The notes: a model not told the origin generated them from the letters alone. A stretch of 64,000 bases of DNA from Subsaximicrobium wynnwilliamsii (GCF_007997225.1 NZ_VORM01000019.1:1-64000); one strand, 5' to 3'; numbered from the stretch's first letter, positions 17,980 through 27,204 are shown. Numbers and translations: made by a program.

Positions 17980-18999
17980 TTACTCCAAAACTGAATAATC
18001 GCCAATACTTACCGCTTTGAAATTACCATCATAACGCACGTGGTTGCCAATCATGGCCTGATCTAAATGCGCATTTTTAATTGTGGTATGGGTTTGGATC
18101 AAGCTGTTTTTAATAGTACAATTTTCAATCACACAGTGCTTACCTACGGAAACGTTTGGACCGAGGGTTGTATTGTTCAAAACCACATTATCCCCTACAA
18201 AACAAGGTTCAATGATTGTTGAATTATTCAAAGTAACCGAATCAGAAATCAACTGCTCCTCGCCATCAGCCTTCAAAAAGCCCAACATTTTTGCATTGGT
18301 GTCCAGGGTAACGGCTTTGTTGCCACAGTCCATCCATTCATCAACCGTACCGGTTTTGAAGACCTTGCCTTCCGCCATCATACGTTTGATGCCATCGTTG
18401 ATTTGATACTCACCACCGTTCATGACGTTTTCATCCAAGACCTCCTGTAATTTATTTTTCAGGACTTCAATATCCTTGAAATAATAAATCCCAATCACTG
18501 CTTGATCACTCACAAAGCTTTCAGGCTTTTCAACCAATTCAACAATTTCTTGTTTGTCATTGAGTTTCACGACACCGTAAGCCTCAGGGTTTTTGACATT
18601 CTTGGTCCAGATCACACTGTCGGCCTCTGGGTCCAGGTCAAATTCTGCTCGAATCAAGGTATCAGCATAAGCGACCACCGCAGGCCCAGATAAGGACGGC
18701 TCGGCACACATAATGGCATGACCGGTTCCCAAAGGTTGATCTTGGCGGTAAATGGAAGGCTTGGCACCCAAGCTTCGTGCTAATGCTTTAAGATTTTCAA
18801 CCACATCGTCTCCAAACCAAGCAGGATCGCCTAAAATAAAGGCAATCTCTTCGATAGGTTGCTTTAATACTTTTGCAATGTCTTTGACCAATCTATTCAC
18901 AATGGGTTCGCCAGCCACTGGAATCAGTGGTTTTGGCACGGTCAAACTATGTGGACGCAATCGAGAACCCCGACCCGCCATGGGTACAATTATTTTCAT
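17980..18999 (-). CDS. sugar-1-phosphate nucleotidyltransferase (NDP-sugar pyrophosphorylase)
   Basis: 339-residue cytoplasmic enzyme joining a sugar-1-phosphate to a nucleoside triphosphate to give an NDP-sugar. The N-terminal Rossmann-like domain carries the signature VPMAGRGSRLRPHSLTVPKP (about 5-24). Residues 250-339 form a left-handed beta-helix of hexapeptide repeats (SVTLNNSTIIEPCFVGDNVV). I place the start at the ATG at 18999, which puts the signature at the N-terminus as usual; the frame is open for 26 more codons upstream, but that DNA belongs to the GIY-YIG remnant. RmlA-like and mannose-1-phosphate guanylyltransferase-like enzymes both fit, so the substrate is left open. Confidence 0.85.
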   Translation of the reverse strand: MKIIVPMAGRGSRLRPHSLTVPKPLIPVAGEPIVNRLVKDIAKVLKQPIEEIAFILGDPAWFGDDVVENLKALARSLGAKPSIYRQDQPLGTGHAIMCAEPSLSGPAVVAYADTLIRAEFDLDPEADSVIWTKNVKNPEAYGVVKLNDKQEIVELVEKPESFVSDQAVIGIYYFKDIEVLKNKLQEVLDENVMNGGEYQINDGIKRMMAEGKVFKTGTVDEWMDCGNKAVTLDTNAKMLGFLKADGEEQLISDSVTLNNSTIIEPCFVGDNVVLNNTTLGPNVSVGKHCVIENCTIKNSLIQTHTTIKNAHLDQAMIGNHVRYDGNFKAVSIGDYSVLE

Positions 19000-19005
19000 T
19001 CTTTT

Positions 19006-19028
19006 ATGCCACGCCTTGAGCGTGGTAT
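19006..19028. repeat. hairpin just upstream of the nucleotidyltransferase start
   Basis: ATGCCACGC, loop CTTGA, GCGTGGTAT: a 9-bp stem with one wobble pair, 6 bases upstream of the ATG at 18999 (minus strand). It could block the ribosome site, end transcription coming from dut, or simply be a dispersed palindrome. Confidence 0.55.
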
Positions 19029-19043
19029 CTTTTGATGTTATAC

Positions 19044-19390
19044 TTATTTTCTTATGGTATTGAGATTTAAATTCCAATTGGTGCTTAAATCAAACCAATT
19101 TGGATTCATATCTTCAATGCATTTCAATTTCCAATCTCTTTTCCAGCCTTTACGGTTTCTCTCACGCTTTACGGCTAGATCTCACTTTTCAAATTCTTCA
19201 AAATAAATTAATTTGTCGCAATTGTATGTGCAGTAAAGCATTTGGGATAAATCTTTAATTTATGCTCCTTGACGCGTTCCTCTATATCGTCTGTTACACC
19301 AGTATACAATACGCCGTGTTTTTTTATTGGTCGTAATGTAAACCTACCAATGCTCATTTTTTCTGTATGTACTGAAGCTAATTTTAACTA
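19044..19390 (-). pseudogene. decayed GIY-YIG nuclease family gene
   Basis: On the minus strand, pieces of a small GIY-YIG endonuclease can be read in order but in different frames. VYITTNKK follows a TAG where a Tyr codon is expected; then, after a shift at an A-run, HGVLYTGVTDDIEERVKEHK; then in another frame CDKLIYFEEFEK and a stop; then AVKRERNRKGWKRDWKLKC, IEDMNPNWFDLS, ending at TAA (19044-19046). The GVLYTGVT core and the KGW...NPxWxDL tail are typical of the family. At least two frameshifts and two stops make it non-functional. Its 5' part is duplicated upstream. Confidence 0.8.
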
Positions 19391-19656
19391 ATTAATTTAG
19401 GATCACGCTTTACCGTTTTTGCTAAGTTAATGGATTTGATAAGGTTTTGGTTTTTCGATTATGAGATTCCTGCCTGCGCAGGGAACGTCATGTTTTTTAT
19501 TGGTCGTAATGTAAACCTACCATTGCTCATTTTTTCTGTATGTACTGAAGCTAATTTTAACTAATTCATTAGGATCACGCTTTGCCGTTTTTACTAAGAT
19601 AATGGATTTGATAAGGTTTTGGTTTTTCGATTATGAGATTCCTGCCTGCGCAGGAA
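19317..19656. repeat. ~166-bp tandem duplication of the GIY-YIG 5' region
   Basis: 19317-19482 and 19491-19656 are nearly identical: TTATTGGTCGTAATG, CTCATTTTTTCTGTATG, TTTTGGTTTTTCGATTATG, then TTCCTGCCTGCGCAGG. The T-run (A-run on the gene strand) is 7 in the copy joined to the pseudogene and 6 in the other, and the shorter run would restore the reading frame. Confidence 0.88.
19639..19656. repeat. palindrome directly after the dut stop codon
   Basis: TTCCTGC, loop CTGC, GCAGGAA abuts the dut stop (19657-19659). A copy with one extra G is at about 19467-19484. Related CTGCC/GGCAG hairpins occur at 32420-32680. It may serve as the dut transcription end, though no T-run follows on the minus strand. 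Confidence 0.6.
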
Positions 19657-20088
19657 TTAAAGACCTGTACTCCCAAAACCACCCTCGCCACGATCGGTTT
19701 CAGACAATTCATCTACGTTATCCCATTGGGCACGCTCGTGTTTTGCGATGACCATTTGAGCGATACGCTCGCCATTTTGTATGGTAAACGCATCGTTGGA
19801 TAGATTGACTAAGATCACGCCAATTTCGCCCCTGTAATCGGCATCAATGGTGCCTGGAGCATTCAATACCGTAATGCCATTTTTGGCAGCCAAACCGCTT
19901 CTTGGTCTTACTTGGGCCTCGTAACCCAAAGGCAGCTCTATAAACAAACCCGTACCTACAATGCTCCGTTCCAAAGGCTTTAATGTTCTTGATTCCGATA
20001 GGTTGGCGCGTAAATCCATGCCTGCTGAAGCTGCCGTTTCATATTTGGGCAACTCGTGGTTGGACTTGTTGATGATTTTGATCTTCAT
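19657..20088 (-). CDS. dut: dUTP diphosphatase (dUTPase)
   Basis: Converts dUTP to dUMP and pyrophosphate, keeping uracil out of DNA and supplying dUMP for thymidylate synthesis; trimeric, cytoplasmic. 143 residues, normal length. The conserved motifs are present in order: AGMDLRAN (motif 1), [11 protein letters not shown] (2), [17 protein letters not shown] (3), NGERIAQMV (4) and the C-terminal [10 protein letters not shown] arm (5). The start is set at the ATG at 20088; a TTG two codons earlier is also in frame. The flippase gene lies 45 bp upstream on the same strand. Confidence 0.97.
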   Translation of the reverse strand: MKIKIINKSNHELPKYETAASAGMDLRANLSESRTLKPLERSIVGTGLFIELPLGYEAQVRPRSGLAAKNGITVLNAPGTIDADYRGEIGVILVNLSNDAFTIQNGERIAQMVIAKHERAQWDNVDELSETDRGEGGFGSTGL

Positions 20089-20133
20089 TTTCAATTTTTT
20101 TAGAGGTCTCAGTAAAAAACGTTCTTCCTTCGC

Positions 20134-21597
20134 TTAAGTTTTTCTCAATAAACGCTGAATTTGCTGCTTTTCATTATAGGCAACGATGCCCAAAAATACA
20201 ATTAACATAGTGATTCCGACAAAAATTTGAGTTCTAAAATAATAAAAGGAAATGACTGATAAGCTAATAGACAGCGTTAAATACAAGCCAATTTTTTTAA
20301 GGTTGTATGGAATGGGGTAGTATTTTCTTCCGAAGTAATAAGACAGGAACATCATTAAAGCATAAGCCACCAATGTCGCTATTGCGGAAGCTCTATAACC
20401 ATAAGACTTGATAAACATAAAATTAATGGCGAGTGTAACCACAGCTCCAAAAACCGAAATATAAGCTCCAAATTTAGTGCGATCGGTTATTTTATACCAC
20501 ACCGATAAGTTGTGGTAAATGCCCAAACAGAAATTAGCGATCAAAATAATTGGTACAATCCACATGGCCTCCCAATAGTCTTCACTACGAATGATAAACG
20601 GCTTGATGACATCGGCAAATACTACAACCGATAAAAGAATGACCGATCCAAAGGCCACGAAAAACTCCAAAATAAGTGCATAATTTTTCTGCGGATTCTC
20701 GCTTTTGGAATGGCTGAAGAAAAAAGGCTCTATCCCTAAGCGATAAGCGGTTGCAAAAAGCGTCATGAACAAGGCCAACTTATAACAGGCCGAATACATA
20801 CCAATCTGCGTTTCAGCAACATCGGGTGGCAGCAGGTAATCCAATAAAATACGGTCAAAAGTCTCGTTTATGGAAAATGCAACCCCAGCGACCAAAACCG
20901 GTAAAGCATAGCGCAGCATTTTTTTCCAAAGCAGCTTGTCAAACTTAAACTTGAGCTTGGTATAAAATGGAACGAGCAAAAGTAAGGTGACCGCACTTGC
21001 GACTAAATTCGCGATAAAAATATAGCTGACCTCAAAATTGGGCTTGTAGATGGCCTCAAAAACAACATTTTGATGCGCGATTTTTTTTAGGCTCAGTAAA
21101 AAGAATAAGTTCAAACCAATATTGATGCATACGTTTATAATCTTGATAACCGCGTAACGCATGGGTTTTTGGGTAGCCCGCAACCAAGCAAATGGGATGA
21201 TGACCAAGGCATCCAACAACAAAATCCAAATGACTAAGTTGATATACTTGGCATCTATGGAAATGAAATTGGCGATTTGATTTTGAAACACTAAGCCCAG
21301 TGCAAAAAAGCCGAAAGAGGATACCAATAAGGAAATGCTGGAGGTTCCCAAAACCTTGGCCTCATCATCCTCCTTATTGAAAAACCTGAAAAAGGCGGTT
21401 TCCATACCGTAGGCTAAAATGACGTTGAACATTACAAAATACGAGAATATGATGTTGACCTTGCCATATTCCGCCACCGAGGATAGCACGCCCTTTGTAG
21501 TGTAAAGTGGAACCAAAAAGAAACTCAACATTCTTGGCAAGACCGTAGCCAAACCGTAAAAGAAAGTCTGTTTGAAAAGAGATTTTAGTACGCTCAA
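20134..21597 (-). CDS. polysaccharide/lipid flippase of the MOP superfamily
   Basis: Integral membrane protein of 487 residues with many hydrophobic helices along its length (about 12-14), as in Wzx/oligosaccharidyl-lipid flippases. The N-terminus (FKQTFFYGLATVLPRMLSFFLVPLYT) is typical of this group, which flips lipid-linked sugars across the inner membrane. It stands alone near dut rather than in the polysaccharide locus, and a well-formed promoter lies just upstream. MurJ-like lipid II flipping is possible but cannot be told from sequence. The glycan substrate is unknown. Confidence 0.85.
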   Translation of the reverse strand: MSVLKSLFKQTFFYGLATVLPRMLSFFLVPLYTTKGVLSSVAEYGKVNIIFSYFVMFNVILAYGMETAFFRFFNKEDDEAKVLGTSSISLLVSSFGFFALGLVFQNQIANFISIDAKYINLVIWILLLDALVIIPFAWLRATQKPMRYAVIKIINVCINIGLNLFFLLSLKKIAHQNVVFEAIYKPNFEVSYIFIANLVASAVTLLLLVPFYTKLKFKFDKLLWKKMLRYALPVLVAGVAFSINETFDRILLDYLLPPDVAETQIGMYSACYKLALFMTLFATAYRLGIEPFFFSHSKSENPQKNYALILEFFVAFGSVILLSVVVFADVIKPFIIRSEDYWEAMWIVPIILIANFCLGIYHNLSVWYKITDRTKFGAYISVFGAVVTLAINFMFIKSYGYRASAIATLVAYALMMFLSYYFGRKYYPIPYNLKKIGLYLTLSISLSVISFYYFRTQIFVGITMLIVFLGIVAYNEKQQIQRLLRKT

Positions 21598-21616
21598 GAA
21601 GTTGTTTTTAAAGGCT

Positions 21617-21647
21617 CAAAAGTACACTTTATTGCGTGATTCCCAAA
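21617..21647 (-). promoter_or_regulatory. Bacteroidota-type promoter for the flippase gene
   Basis: On the minus strand TTTG (21644-21647), a 19-base spacer, then TACTTTTG (21617-21624). Both boxes and the spacing match the TTTG-N19-TAnnTTTG consensus. The ATG is 20 bases downstream at 21597. Confidence 0.75.
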
Positions 21648-21676
21648 AAAAACGAATTACTGAGATTTTGCCGTCA

Positions 21677-22183
21677 TCAGTTATTTGGTGCGGTACTTGG
21701 GTAGTTGATTTGTTGCGCTTCCTCAAGGTTCGAGATTTTGTAATATACGGTTTTGGATTCCTTTTTATAGCTTACCACACATTGATCATCGTCCAATTTA
21801 AACCGCGAATTCATTGCGGCCGATGGGAGTTTGTTCTCGCGCTCCTTATTAGGATCATCACTCATAATGAGGTCTTTGGGCGCATTGATTGCCGTTTTGA
21901 AGGAACCAATGAAAAGCAATTCGTTATTTGGATTTTGTTTCAATGCTGAAACTTGACCTCTAAAATAAACGCTGTCCAATGTTACCGAAGCCTCTTCCAC
22001 AGGAATATAAATATGAAGCCCCGATCCGCCACCTTGTACACCAGAGTTCCATTTTTGGAAATAGACCTTACCGAAATTGGTAGGTGCGTTCTCCTGAAGT
22101 TTTTGGGCGCTGGTACAGGCAGACAAACTGATCAGGATGATGGTCATAAAAAAACAAGCGACTGTTGAGAACTCTAGTTTCAT
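21677..22183 (-). CDS. small exported protein of unknown function (paralog A), probable lipoprotein
   Basis: 168 residues with a hydrophobic signal and lipobox-like ILISLSAC (Cys at about 22). I do not recognise the family. It shares a pattern with the next gene: a VYFQKWNSGVQGGGSGLHIYI block (about 40-58), then a VYFRG block (about 72), and a Cys followed by VVSYKKE near the end. Tandem duplication is likely. The first block suggests a short beta-sheet domain. Nothing indicates enzyme activity. It lies about 100 bp from the paralog on the same strand. Confidence 0.7.
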   Translation of the reverse strand: MKLEFSTVACFFMTIILISLSACTSAQKLQENAPTNFGKVYFQKWNSGVQGGGSGLHIYIPVEEASVTLDSVYFRGQVSALKQNPNNELLFIGSFKTAINAPKDLIMSDDPNKERENKLPSAAMNSRFKLDDDQCVVSYKKESKTVYYKISNLEEAQQINYPSTAPNN

Positions 22184-22286
22184 TTGAAGCGATTTGAGCC
22201 TTCAAGTTACGACTTCAAATTGAACGAAATAAAAAAAGCCCTATGCTATTGCAAGGACTTTATTGATTATGATGGTTGGTTTGATA

Positions 22287-22808
22287 CTAATCGGTCTCAT
22301 CAACAGTAGCCATACGGGTGGTTGCATCATATTGGTATATGGACGGTGGCCCGTTTTCATAATAGGTGCCCGCACGCTCATCAAGCACTTTAACTTTCAT
22401 GAATTTGGTCTGGCCGTTTTCATTGTAGCTGATGACACATTCAGAGTCCTTTAGATCAAAAGGATAGCCTTCTGGCTTATCGGCTTTTTTGAATGTATAA
22501 TGTTTCGAAGGATTTTTTAAGGTCGCCACATATTTATCTTTTACTTTAGAAAGCTTCCCTTTGAGATTTCTGAAGTAAACGTCCTGAAGTTCGATACGAT
22601 CATCTTTGTCAACGTTTGGAAAGAAAATATTAAAACCTGTACCGCCAACTTTGATGCCAGCAAACCATTCCTGGAAATAGACTGAATCAAATTTAATGGC
22701 AGATTGTGCTTGCAGTGACATACTGCTCTGGGCATGTGAAGTTTGACATAGACCTAACAATCCAATGGCAAAAACCGTGACGTAAAACGTCCTTGTGATT
22801 AATTTCAT
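22287..22808 (-). CDS. small exported protein of unknown function (paralog B)
   Basis: 173 residues with a signal peptide ending SHAQ (about 1-27). The start is placed on the ATG at 22808; the open frame continues upstream without a signal-like start. It is related to the protein at 21677-22183: DSVYFQEWFAGIKVGGTGF, then VYFRNLKGKL, and SECVISYNENG near the end. Unlike its neighbour it has no lipobox Cys, so it may be soluble in the periplasm or secreted. Family not recognised. It is the first gene downstream of the ATP synthase terminator. Confidence 0.7.
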   Translation of the reverse strand: MKLITRTFYVTVFAIGLLGLCQTSHAQSSMSLQAQSAIKFDSVYFQEWFAGIKVGGTGFNIFFPNVDKDDRIELQDVYFRNLKGKLSKVKDKYVATLKNPSKHYTFKKADKPEGYPFDLKDSECVISYNENGQTKFMKVKVLDERAGTYYENGPPSIYQYDATTRMATVDETD

Positions 22809-22914
22809 AATATGTAGGTTAAGATTTGGACTGTAAATATATGAAAAAAAACCAAATAGCGCTACCAATCGATAAAATTAACAGTTCATCGATGTTTTCC
22901 TACGGAAACAAAAA

Positions 22915-22942
22915 AATACCTGACAATTTTGCGTCAGGTATT
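22915..22942 (-). terminator. intrinsic terminator downstream of the ATP synthase operon
   Basis: A perfect 10-bp stem AATACCTGAC/GTCAGGTATT with an 8-base loop. On the minus strand the stem is followed by a run of T (TATTTTTTTG). The plus side also has a T-rich tail. It lies about 510 bp past the atpG stop, so the operon transcript would include the 55-bp repeat array. Confidence 0.75.
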
Positions 22943-23029
22943 TATTTGGTTTTTTTACGTATCTCTTTTCAAATATTGATCAGAGCGGCTGTTGCTGCGA
23001 TTGAAAAATTTGCTCTTAGCCAATTGTCG

Positions 23030-23480
23030 CATCTGCGCGGTTGAGAAATTTGGCTCCGCTCCCGCTGCGCCTAATCACTCAACGCATCTGCGCGGTTGAG
23101 AAATTTGGCTCCGCTCACGCTGCGCCTAATCACTCAGCGCATCTGCGCGGTTGAGAAATTTGGCTCCGCTCACGCTGCGCCCAATCACTCAGCGCATCTG
23201 CGCGGTTGAGAAATTTGGCTCCGCTCACGCTGCGCCCAATCACTCAGCGCATCTGCGCGGTTGAGAAATTTGGCTCCGCTCCCGCTGCGCCTAATCACTC
23301 AGCGCATCTGCGCGGTTTAGAAATTTGGCTCCGCTCCCGCTGCGCCTAATCACTCAGCGCATCTGCGCGGTTGAGAAATTTGGCTCCGCTCCCGCTGCGC
23401 CTAATCACTCAGCGCATCTGCGCGGTTTAGAAATTTGGCTCCGCTCCCGCTGCGCCTAATCACTCAGCGCATCTGCGCCT
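23030..23480. repeat. 55-bp tandem array derived from the 3' end of atpG
   Basis: Units starting CATCTGCGC begin at 23030, 23085, 23140, 23195, 23250, 23305, 23360 and 23415, exactly 55 bp apart. The ninth start, 23470, lies inside the atpG coding end. On the minus strand each unit repeats GCGCAGATGCGCTGAGTGAT, the last codons of atpG, then TAG and about 30 bases of downstream DNA. Single-base variants distinguish units (CCCGC/CACGC, CCTAAT/CCCAAT, GTTGAG/GTTTAG). A decayed copy precedes at about 22985-23029. Confidence 0.95.
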
Positions 23481-24316
23481 CCTACAATTTCTAAAATCTC
23501 GTTGGTAATGGATGCTTGACGGGCTTTGTTGTAAGTGAGTTTCAATTGATCACGAAGCTCGGTAGCGTTGTCGGTTGCTTTGTGCATCGCCGTCATTCTT
23601 GCACCATGTTCTGATGCAAAACTATCTCTTATGGCCTTGTAGAGTTGTGTTTTTAAGGATTTGGGAATCAATTCCTCAACGATCTCCAGTTTTGATGGTT
23701 CAAAAATGTAATCTGTAGATAAATTGGCATCGCCTTCCAAAGGAACAATCGGCAAAAATTGCTCGATCATTAACTCTTGCGTTGCAGCGTTCTTAAAGCT
23801 GTTGTAAATGATTTCGACTCTATCATATTCGCCAGAGACGAATTTTTCCATGAGCATTTCAGCAATTTCAGCAACGTGATCAAAAGTTAAATCATCGTAA
23901 ACCTCACTCTTATTCGCGATAACCTGTTTGGTTTTCTTAAACGCGTCGTAGGCTTTTTTGCCAATCGCCACATACGACACTTCTTGATTGGCGTATGCTG
24001 TGGTAGCCCGCTTGGAAACTGCTTTGATGATGTTGGAATTAAAAGCACCACACAATCCTCTATTTGAGGTAATGGCAACCAACAATACTTTATTGACCTC
24101 ACGCTGTTCTGCCAACTCGCTACCTGCATCTTCTTTTAAAGTTGCGCTCAGGTTTTGCAAAAGTTCTGTAAGCTTATCTGAATAAGGTCGCATTGCCGTA
24201 ATAGCATCTTGGGCTTTTTTCAGTTTTGCAGCCGATACCATTTTCATGGCACTGGTAATCTGCATCGTTGAAGACACCGATGATATTCTATTACGTATTT
24301 CTTTTAGATTTGCCAT
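23456..24316 (-). CDS. atpG: ATP synthase F1 subunit gamma
   Basis: 286-residue central stalk subunit, which rotates inside the alpha-beta hexamer and couples proton flow to ATP synthesis. N-terminal helix MANLKEIRNRISSVSSTMQI and the C-terminal helix (TELRDQLKLTYNKARQASIT, ending GGADALSD) are family-typical. Last gene of the atpB-E-F-H-A-G order; beta and epsilon (atpD, atpC) are not in the window, as is usual in this group. The final codons are also the seed of the tandem array downstream. Confidence 0.97.
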   Translation of the reverse strand: MANLKEIRNRISSVSSTMQITSAMKMVSAAKLKKAQDAITAMRPYSDKLTELLQNLSATLKEDAGSELAEQREVNKVLLVAITSNRGLCGAFNSNIIKAVSKRATTAYANQEVSYVAIGKKAYDAFKKTKQVIANKSEVYDDLTFDHVAEIAEMLMEKFVSGEYDRVEIIYNSFKNAATQELMIEQFLPIVPLEGDANLSTDYIFEPSKLEIVEELIPKSLKTQLYKAIRDSFASEHGARMTAMHKATDNATELRDQLKLTYNKARQASITNEILEIVGGADALSD

Positions 24317-24399
24317 CTTGTTTTGGTATTAAGTTTTAAGCTTTGTGTATTAAGGTTGATTAGCAATAGCTCTTAATGCGTTATACTCAAAACTTCGTA

Positions 24400-25986
24400 C
24401 TAAATTTTATTTCTATATTTCGCTGAAAGATCCTTAGCCACATCGGTCAAGGTATCGGTCACCTCATCTGTTAATTTTCCAGCTTTCAAAGTACTCAATA
24501 CATCACCGTGCTTAGTTCTAAGAAACTCTAAATATTCTTGCTCAAATTCCTTGACTTTATTCACAGGAACATCTCTCAACAAGTTTTTAGAACCTGCATA
24601 AATGATAGCCACTTGATCTTCGACAGGGTATGGATCATTTTGGGCTTGTTTTAGTATTTCAACGTTACGTCTACCCTTTTCAATCACATTCAAGGTTACG
24701 GCATCCAAATCGGAACCAAACTTGGCGAAGGCTTCCAATTCACGAAACTGGGCTTGATCCAATTTCAAGGTACCTGCAACTTTCTTCATCGACTTGATTT
24801 GAGCGTTACCACCAACACGAGATACAGAAATACCAACGTTGATTGCTGGGCGAACACCAGAATTGAACAAATCACCATCCAAGAAAATCTGTCCATCTGT
24901 AATGGAAATCACGTTGGTTGGGATATATGCCGAAACATCGCCCGCCTGCGTTTCAATGATTGGCAAAGCGGTTAAAGAACCACCTCCTTTTACCATGGGT
25001 TTTAGAATGTCTGGCAAATCATTCATTTCTCTCGCAATCGCATCGTTGTTGATTATTTTAGCAGAACGCTCCAACAATCTGGAGTGCAAGTAAAAAACGT
25101 CACCTGGATAGGCCTCACGTCCTGGTGGACGACGCAATAACAAAGACACCTCACGATACGCGACCGCTTGTTTTGATAAATCATCAAATACAATCAATGC
25201 AGGACGACCAGTATCTCTAAAGTACTCACCAATCGAAGCCCCTGTAAAAGGCGCATAAACCTGCATTGCAGCAGGATCTGATGCGTTTGCAGCGACGATG
25301 ACTGTATAGGCCAAAGCGCCTTTCTCTTCTAATGTTTTTGCGATATTCGCTACGGTTGAAGCCTTTTGGCCAATTGCAACATAAATACAATATACAGGGT
25401 TACCTGCATCGTAAAATTCTTTCTGATTTAAGATGGCATCAATACAAACCGTCGTTTTACCAGTTTGACGGTCACCAATGACCAATTCACGTTGCCCTCT
25501 TCCCACGGGAATCATGGCATCAATTGCCTTAATCCCTGTTTGCAATGGCTCGGTAACTGGCTCTCTATAAATAACACCCGGTGCTTTACGCTCCAATGGC
25601 ATGCGATAAGTTTCTCCTGCTATGGCACCTTTGCCATCAATGGGGTTCCCCAAAGTATCCACAACACGACCAACAATACCTTCACCAACATTCACGGAGG
25701 CGATACGGCCAGTACGCTTAACTGTTGAGCCTTCTTGCACACCTACAGAGGTGCCTAGCAAAACGATACCAACGTTGTCTTCTTCCAAGTTGAGTACGAT
25801 GCCTTCAAGACCGCCGTCAAACTCCACCAATTCTCCGTATTGAACGTTTGAAAGACCGTAAGCGCGCACAATACCGTCACCTACTGTTAATACTGTTCCA
25901 ACTTCATCCAATGAAGCACCTGCTTCAAAACCGGAAAGTTGTTGTTTCAAGATTGCTGAAATTTCAGCTGGATTTACTTCTGCCAT
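24400..25986 (-). CDS. atpA: ATP synthase F1 subunit alpha
   Basis: 528-residue non-catalytic nucleotide-binding subunit of the F1 head. Walker [10 protein letters not shown] at about 171-179, the beta-barrel domain before it, and the [20 protein letters not shown] stretch are all present; [13 protein letters not shown] is characteristic. The start is placed on the ATG at 25986 ([10 protein letters not shown]); a TTG two codons before is in frame. It lies about 80 bp upstream of atpG and about 50 bp downstream of atpH. Normal length. Confidence 0.98.
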   Translation of the reverse strand: MAEVNPAEISAILKQQLSGFEAGASLDEVGTVLTVGDGIVRAYGLSNVQYGELVEFDGGLEGIVLNLEEDNVGIVLLGTSVGVQEGSTVKRTGRIASVNVGEGIVGRVVDTLGNPIDGKGAIAGETYRMPLERKAPGVIYREPVTEPLQTGIKAIDAMIPVGRGQRELVIGDRQTGKTTVCIDAILNQKEFYDAGNPVYCIYVAIGQKASTVANIAKTLEEKGALAYTVIVAANASDPAAMQVYAPFTGASIGEYFRDTGRPALIVFDDLSKQAVAYREVSLLLRRPPGREAYPGDVFYLHSRLLERSAKIINNDAIAREMNDLPDILKPMVKGGGSLTALPIIETQAGDVSAYIPTNVISITDGQIFLDGDLFNSGVRPAINVGISVSRVGGNAQIKSMKKVAGTLKLDQAQFRELEAFAKFGSDLDAVTLNVIEKGRRNVEILKQAQNDPYPVEDQVAIIYAGSKNLLRDVPVNKVKEFEQEYLEFLRTKHGDVLSTLKAGKLTDEVTDTLTDVAKDLSAKYRNKI

Positions 25987-26038
25987 TTTCAAAAAAGTAT
26001 TAGATATCCAGTATTAAAAAACTACTGAATCTGTATAT

Positions 26039-26575
26039 TTAATTTAATGTAAACTCTCGTTTTAATTTGTTCAATTTATTGGCAACACTAGCATCATACT
26101 GCGTATCACCCACACGTAGGATAAAACCCCCAAGGATACTCTCGTCTATTTTGTTTGTCACCTCTGCCTGTTTGCCAGTAAGTTCCTTCACTTTCGCTAA
26201 GACCTTGGCTCTCATAACATCATCCAGAGCCACCGCAGTGGTCACTGTAGCCACTTGAATGCCTTTTAGCTCATCATACAATCGCATGTATTGGCTGGCG
26301 ACCTCTCCAAGAATCGGAATACGCTTATTGGTATTCAAGATATCAACCAAATTTACAGTGAGTGCATTTGCATCTTTAAAAATCGCTAATATAGCCCCCT
26401 GTTTTTTGGACGATTGCAGCACCGGACTCTCAAGAACAAATCTTAAGTCCTTACTTTTAGAGATGGTTTCTGCCATCAAGGCCATGTCTTTATTGATGTC
26501 TTCGGAAGCATTTTTCTCCTCAGACAAACTCAATAATGCTTTAGCGTATCGTATTGCTGCTCTTTCTCCTGCCAT
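26039..26575 (-). CDS. atpH: ATP synthase F1 subunit delta
   Basis: 178-residue peripheral stalk protein linking F1 to subunit b. N-terminal MAGERAAIRYAKALLSLSEE and the C-terminal signature ESILGGFILRVGDTQYDASV match the OSCP/delta family. The start is set at the ATG at 26575, where the family consensus begins; an in-frame GTG four codons earlier is less likely. Between atpF (37 bp) and atpA. Confidence 0.95.
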   Translation of the reverse strand: MAGERAAIRYAKALLSLSEEKNASEDINKDMALMAETISKSKDLRFVLESPVLQSSKKQGAILAIFKDANALTVNLVDILNTNKRIPILGEVASQYMRLYDELKGIQVATVTTAVALDDVMRAKVLAKVKELTGKQAEVTNKIDESILGGFILRVGDTQYDASVANKLNKLKREFTLN

Positions 26576-26612
26576 TATAATGCCCACGGAAGCGGGTGTC
26601 TTTTAATTCAAC

Positions 26613-27113
26613 TTAGTTGAGCCTTGCTTCTCCCAACATTTTATCCACCAATTCCAATTGCTTGCTTTTGTTGGATAGTTCTTCACGAATAACCTTCTCT
26701 GCTATATCCACAGAAAGCACTGCCACCTGGTTTTTAAGCTCGGCCATGGCATTTCGCTTTTCGCTTTCTATAGCCTCTTGCGCTTGTTTGATCATGCTAT
26801 TGGCTTGTTCTTGTGCCTCTCCTTTTGCATCTTCAATCATTTTGGCTTTGATCTCGCGCGCTTCCTTAAACATAGTATCACGCTCTAGTCTAGCTTCCTG
26901 CAATAACCTTTGGTTATCTGCCTGAAGGTTCTCCATTTCTCTTCTAGCCTTGTCGGCTGCATCCAATGCACCTTGAATCCCTTCCTCTCTTTCGGTTAAA
27001 GAATTCATGATTGGTTTCCAAGCGAACTTGGCCATTAATAATATTAGCACTATGAGTAATACCGTTTGTATTGCAAATAGGCCTATCGAAAAGTCATTAA
27101 ATAAATCTCCCAT
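26613..27113 (-). CDS. atpF: ATP synthase Fo subunit b
   Basis: 166 residues: one N-terminal transmembrane helix (about 10-30, IGLFAIQTVLLIVLILLMAK), then a long charged helix rich in A, E, K and R (about 35-150) that forms the outer stalk as a dimer. Typical length. It lies between atpE and atpH in the operon. Confidence 0.96.
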   Translation of the reverse strand: MGDLFNDFSIGLFAIQTVLLIVLILLMAKFAWKPIMNSLTEREEGIQGALDAADKARREMENLQADNQRLLQEARLERDTMFKEAREIKAKMIEDAKGEAQEQANSMIKQAQEAIESEKRNAMAELKNQVAVLSVDIAEKVIREELSNKSKQLELVDKMLGEARLN

Positions 27114-27204
27114 CGTTAAAAATAGTAAAATGTTTTTTTAATTTGAAAATGGCTCTGCAACCAACCGTTGCAGAAGCCAATTTCTTTTTTAAAATTTAGG
27201 CAAA

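Noticed and set aside
19000-19077. N-terminal extension of the nucleotidyltransferase
   Set aside because: The 26 extra codons fall in the GIY-YIG remnant in another frame and precede the normal N-terminal signature.
22809-23455. tRNA or other structured RNA gene in the GC-rich array
   Set aside because: The GC-rich segments are identical 55-bp repeats derived from atpG; no cloverleaf can be drawn.
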